Shown piece after piece: positions 60,613-64,000 of a DNA stretch of 64,000 nucleotides. This DNA is from Strigops habroptila. Lineage: Eukaryota; Chordata; Aves; Psittaciformes; Psittacidae. How positions within the stretch are numbered: the first letter of the stretch is position 1; each line of letters begins with the position of its first letter. Position numbers and translations under genes: made by a program. The stretch covers positions 4,391,761 to 4,455,760 of the forward strand of contig NC_044289.2 in assembly GCF_004027225.2 (NCBI RefSeq), in the 5' to 3' direction. Under the pieces are notes generated by a model. The model was given only the letters and a program-made list of their open reading frames with translations. It ran no database searches and was not told the origin of the DNA.

Positions 60613-60706
60613 CAATTCTGCTCTCGGTTACACTGATGTGAACCACATTATTGGTTCTGATGGCATTACTTCAGATGTTCACCAATGTAACTGAGAGCAA
60701 ATTATG
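60613..60706. mobile_element. Hairpin element, probable ancient MITE-like repeat
   Basis: The left arm 60613-60642 (contains 'ctgctctcggttacactgat') pairs with the right arm 60678-60704 (contains 'caccaatgtaactgagagca') as an imperfect inverted repeat of about 25 bp, with a loop of about 35 bp. I recall similar hairpins ('ctctcagttacactggtg') scattered in turtle, crocodilian and bird genomes. A non-autonomous DNA transposon is the likely source. Confidence 0.5.
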
Positions 60707-61007
60707 GGTCACTGTATATGAACAGCTCTAGCTCAAAGTTTAACAAAGACTGTATTGTGCTATGCACAGCAGAGCCAATAAACAAATTCAAAAGACACCT
60801 AGATGTGTTGCTGGAAAAAAAGGGGGCAGAGGTGTAAGTGGTCCGGTGGGAACACAGGGAAGTGAGATTAAGATAAATTAAACCAGGTTTGGCACATAGG
60901 GCTTGACAGCCCCTCCTGTTCTTATCTCTTTTGCAGCTTTTAGAACATGTATGGTTGCAAAATGAATTGTTCTTTTGCACTGAAAAAATCATACTCGTTT
61001 CAGAAGC

Positions 61008-61108
61008 AGAATCATAGAATCATAGACTGGTTTGGATTGGAAAGAACCCTAAAATAATCTAGTTCCAACCCCCTTGCCATGGGCAGGGATGCCTCACCCT
61101 AGACCATG
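61008..61108 (-). mobile_element. CR1 LINE 3' tail (about 100 bp)
   Basis: It carries the doubled terminal repeat 'agaatcatagaatcatagac' followed by 'tggtttggattggaaagaac' and ends after 'cctcaccctagaccatg'. It is strongly truncated. Confidence 0.9.
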
Positions 61109-62750
61109 AATGCCACGACACATGAGACTAACACTTAAAATGAGCCTACAACAATTTACAGGTATTTGAATGAAGTCCAATGGATCTTTCTGAGAGAGCA
61201 CTGGATTTGCACCCAGGAGTATGAGAATGGGGTTCTTGGAGGAGGAAGGGGGTGGGGAAGGGGTGTTGGGTTTTTTGGTGTTTGGTTGGGGTGGGGTTGG
61301 TTGTCTTTTTTAACCTCATATCTATTGTCCCATTATCAGCTGAAATCCTGTTCCAGGGAAGTCCAGCACCTCCAAGTCCCTCTGCTCAACTCTGCAGCTT
61401 CATTTAAGGGTATTAAAATACACTTAAACTTGTAGCAATTGCTTTTACATACACACAGTTATTAAAACACAATACTCAGGTCAGTGAGGTTAATCCTCAA
61501 GTTGCTGAAGAATTCTGTTAGGAAGGCAAATTTCTACTACTAGAAGCAAATTTCTGGTCCTAAGTGAATTCCCCTCACAAAGTGATGAGGCAGCTGCCAG
61601 TTTGCACAGTAGAAATCCATGCCCTGCAAGCCACGAGGTGGAGATCTCTGGCAAAGCAGGATCCAAAGGAAGTCTTTTACCCAGCCTAATGTTACTATTA
61701 ACACTTTGAGCCATTGCACCAAGCCAATTTTTCTGTTTGTTTTTAAAGTTTGATAGAAATGTCACTAGTGGAAAAATTAAGTAAAGAGCACTGGTTAGCC
61801 ACAGAACTGGACACACCTGGCTGCAAACCCACCCAAAGAAACTGACTTCATTAGTACTAGGGACAGCAGAGTAAAATTTATATCTGAAATATGCCTGCAC
61901 CAGTAGAATTTGCTGAGGCCACAGGCTCTCGCTGTGTTTTTACAGCTGTGTCAAGTTTGGGTTTCTGACTCTTGCCGACATTCAGGAGTGCTGAAGGAGC
62001 TCAGGCTAACAGGTCCCAAAACTTTGTAGCTGAGATTTAGATCTCAGCACTTTTAACAACCAGGTTTTGAAATAATACAAACTCCCTTTGGAGTTGGAGC
62101 TGATGTAAATGAGTAGTTAAAATGCCTCACATTCTGTCACTTTCAGCTCCAATGAACTTGTGTATTCAAGAGCAGATGGTATATTTTAATAAACCATCAA
62201 TATCAATTCAGGAATACAGTATCCATTTTCTGCATCAAGCATTGGAATTGTTGCTAGATATGGAAATGAGCTGAAGAACTGCAGCTTTGTCAACAAGTTA
62301 AACTAACTGCATCCAACCAGCAGTTCCATACAGGTGCTCTGCCACTTATACCACAATACAGGAATGTACCAACCAGAGTTAAATATTGACCTTTGATACC
62401 CTGCATGAGAAAATAGTAGGGAATGGCATTTCCTAACCTCCTAGGTGCTATGCAGATGATAACTTAGTGCCTTAATAGTATTCAGTAAAGTTTCTTTTCA
62501 TTTAACTTACTTCTGAGAATGGCTCAGATTCTGACATTTGAAAGCATTAACAGAGGAATATTAATGTCATCTTTTAATCTATTACTCTTATCTTGATATA
62601 TTTAAATGTCTTCTTTTGGAGGTAGAATATATACTGATCGCAGGACTAAATTACTGCTAATAAACACACATATTCCTCGATCAGCTCACAAACCCTTTGT
62701 CATTACCTCAGCTTCATTTTAACAGAACTATTACAGATAAATAGAAATAC

Positions 62751-62866
62751 AGAATCATAGAATGACCAAGGCTGGAAAGGACCCTAAGTCATCCAGTTCC
62801 AACCCCAGCCATGGGCAGGGACACCTACCACTAGACCAGCTCCAACCTGGCCTTGAACACTGCCAA
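62751..62866 (-). mobile_element. CR1 LINE 3' tail (about 115 bp)
   Basis: It begins 'agaatcatagaatgaccaag' and ends at 'cttgaacactgcca'. It differs from the other copies by 'ccaaggctgg' in place of 'ggtttgggttgg', and so belongs to another CR1 subfamily. Confidence 0.88.
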
Positions 62867-63018
62867 ATACCTCAAGATTGATAAGTAGAACATAACACCG
62901 AGGGTAACTGCCCTTTACTTATCACTTAAAACTCATTGCAATTGCTAAAGCTGAGATGTGAGATAGAGTTCAATCAGGGTACATCCATGTGAAGGGGAAG
63001 AAAGTAAGGGAAGAAGAG

Positions 63019-63079
63019 TGAACAAGCACTCTTGTGAACAAGCATGGAAGAACAAGCACAAGAGTGAACAAGCATGGCA
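63019..63079. repeat. Short imperfect tandem repeat of GTGAACAAGCA
   Basis: The motif gtgaacaagca occurs three times (starting near 63019, 63035 and 63064), with a related gaacaagcaca between. It is a small local duplication in the UQCC1 intron. Confidence 0.5.
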
Positions 63080-64000
63080 GAAACAGGAACTGCCCATGCA
63101 GGAGCATGGGTAAAGTGGTATATTAAGCCAGGATCACTAGTACCAAGGAAGGTAAATAAAGCAGTGATAAGGAGCGAGGGAACAGCTAACCTCTTCAAAC
63201 ATCAGTACATTAACATACAAGAAATACTACTAAAGAGACAAAAAAGTTCATTCATCTTGACAAAAATAATGACTGAAAGATTAGGAATAATTAGAAGATG
63301 AAAAAAAAGATCACTAAAAGATTCTGAAAGCCTTGTGCCTGCCAAACACGATGAGGAGGGAACAGTCCTCATTTCCAAGTTTACAGTCTCGGAGAGGTCA
63401 CTATGCTTTCATACACACCCCTAGCGCCCAGTCTAGTTTGCTGTTACCTCAGGAGTCCACATTCTCTCACAAGGAGTCTCATTGTAATCAATGGGCCTCT
63501 GTGCAGCTAAACTATATTAAATATACACACAGATGTAACTGGTTTTGAGATCAAGCCTTTAAACGCATACATATTTCGTTTAAGCATCAGCTATTGCCAC
63601 ATAAAAGCTATATGAACACTACGCTACTGTCCAAAGTATATTACAGGAATCATATTACTGCAAATTAAGCATGCTTGTCATTACAAACAAAGATTGTGAA
63701 ATTGAAAGTCAAGGATAAACTGAAAAGATGTCTAACCTGCCAAGGCAAAGAATGAATGGCATTCAAACAACTTCGGATCTCCTTGCAGTTGCATCATACA
63801 GCAACCGTGTCATTATAACATGCATATATTAACATTTGAGGTTCCAGATGGGATGAAAACATAAGGACACTGGAGTCTGGTTTTTTTTTTTTACACTTTG
63901 GGGAATTTTAGGGAGCAATGGAATATTTAGTTTGCAGAAACAGAAACCCTGTGCTTCCCTTTACAGAGAATTGACTGCAAGCACTATCTTTTTTTCCCAT

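Larger units (their letters stand above)
48492..64000 (-). other. Part of a large UQCC1 intron
   Basis: The 15.5 kb holds no further UQCC1 exon that I could find. It contains CR1 copies at 49540, 51571, 60084, 61008 and 62751, older LINE pieces at 52378 and 54461, a palindrome at 53221, and an old hairpin element at 60613. Stretches 55000-60000 and 63100-64000 show nothing I can name. Human UQCC1 also has very long introns. Confidence 0.75.

Noticed and set aside
60740-60990. Possible old LINE 3' tail
   Set aside because: Only a short phrase (aaattcaaaagacacctaga) is suggestive; not enough to call.
48492-64000. Search for the next upstream UQCC1 exon (human ...WEDVQQRGRVMG)
   Set aside because: No minus-strand segment with the right end and a donor was found; the GEEMWLAFLDG segment near 56090 does not match the family.

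Overview
The window is nuclear DNA from a bird. Two things show this: many CR1 LINE 3' ends of avian type (the tract around 'ggtttgggttggaaaggacc' and its reverse complement, with terminal ATTCTATG-like repeats), and spliced vertebrate genes in the order EIF6 - FAM83C - UQCC1, all on the minus strand, as on human 20q11.22. A solo LTR of a type I know from songbirds and other Neoaves points to a neoavian bird. Species cannot be named from this window.

Layout. Positions 1-4246 hold no recognised coding sequence; by human synteny the left edge may be the 3' UTR of MMP24 (weak). EIF6 (minus) has six coding exons between 5578 and 10714 and encodes a complete 245-aa protein under a CpG island (about 10350-11000). 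A 17-bp minisatellite, split by a CR1 copy, fills the space up to the FAM83C poly(A) signal at 12241-12246. FAM83C (minus) has four coding exons between 12681 and 35211, predicted 596 aa; its third intron carries several old LINEs, one split by the solo LTR. Positions 35212-43900 are intergenic, with one unassigned spliced-looking exon pair. UQCC1 (minus) contributes its last three coding exons (44109-48491), 108 C-terminal residues; the remaining 15.5 kb is its intron, and the 5' exons lie beyond the right edge.

The genes do not form a pathway. EIF6 is a ribosomal 60S anti-association and biogenesis factor, FAM83C a DUF1669 scaffold that anchors casein kinase 1, and UQCC1 a mitochondrial complex III assembly factor. 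Exon limits were placed by hand from splice signals, reading phase and similarity to the human proteins as I remember them. Nothing in the window looks like a new defence or mobile gene system; the more interesting items are the nested insertion, the interrupted minisatellite, the unassigned exon pair and an ancient hairpin element.
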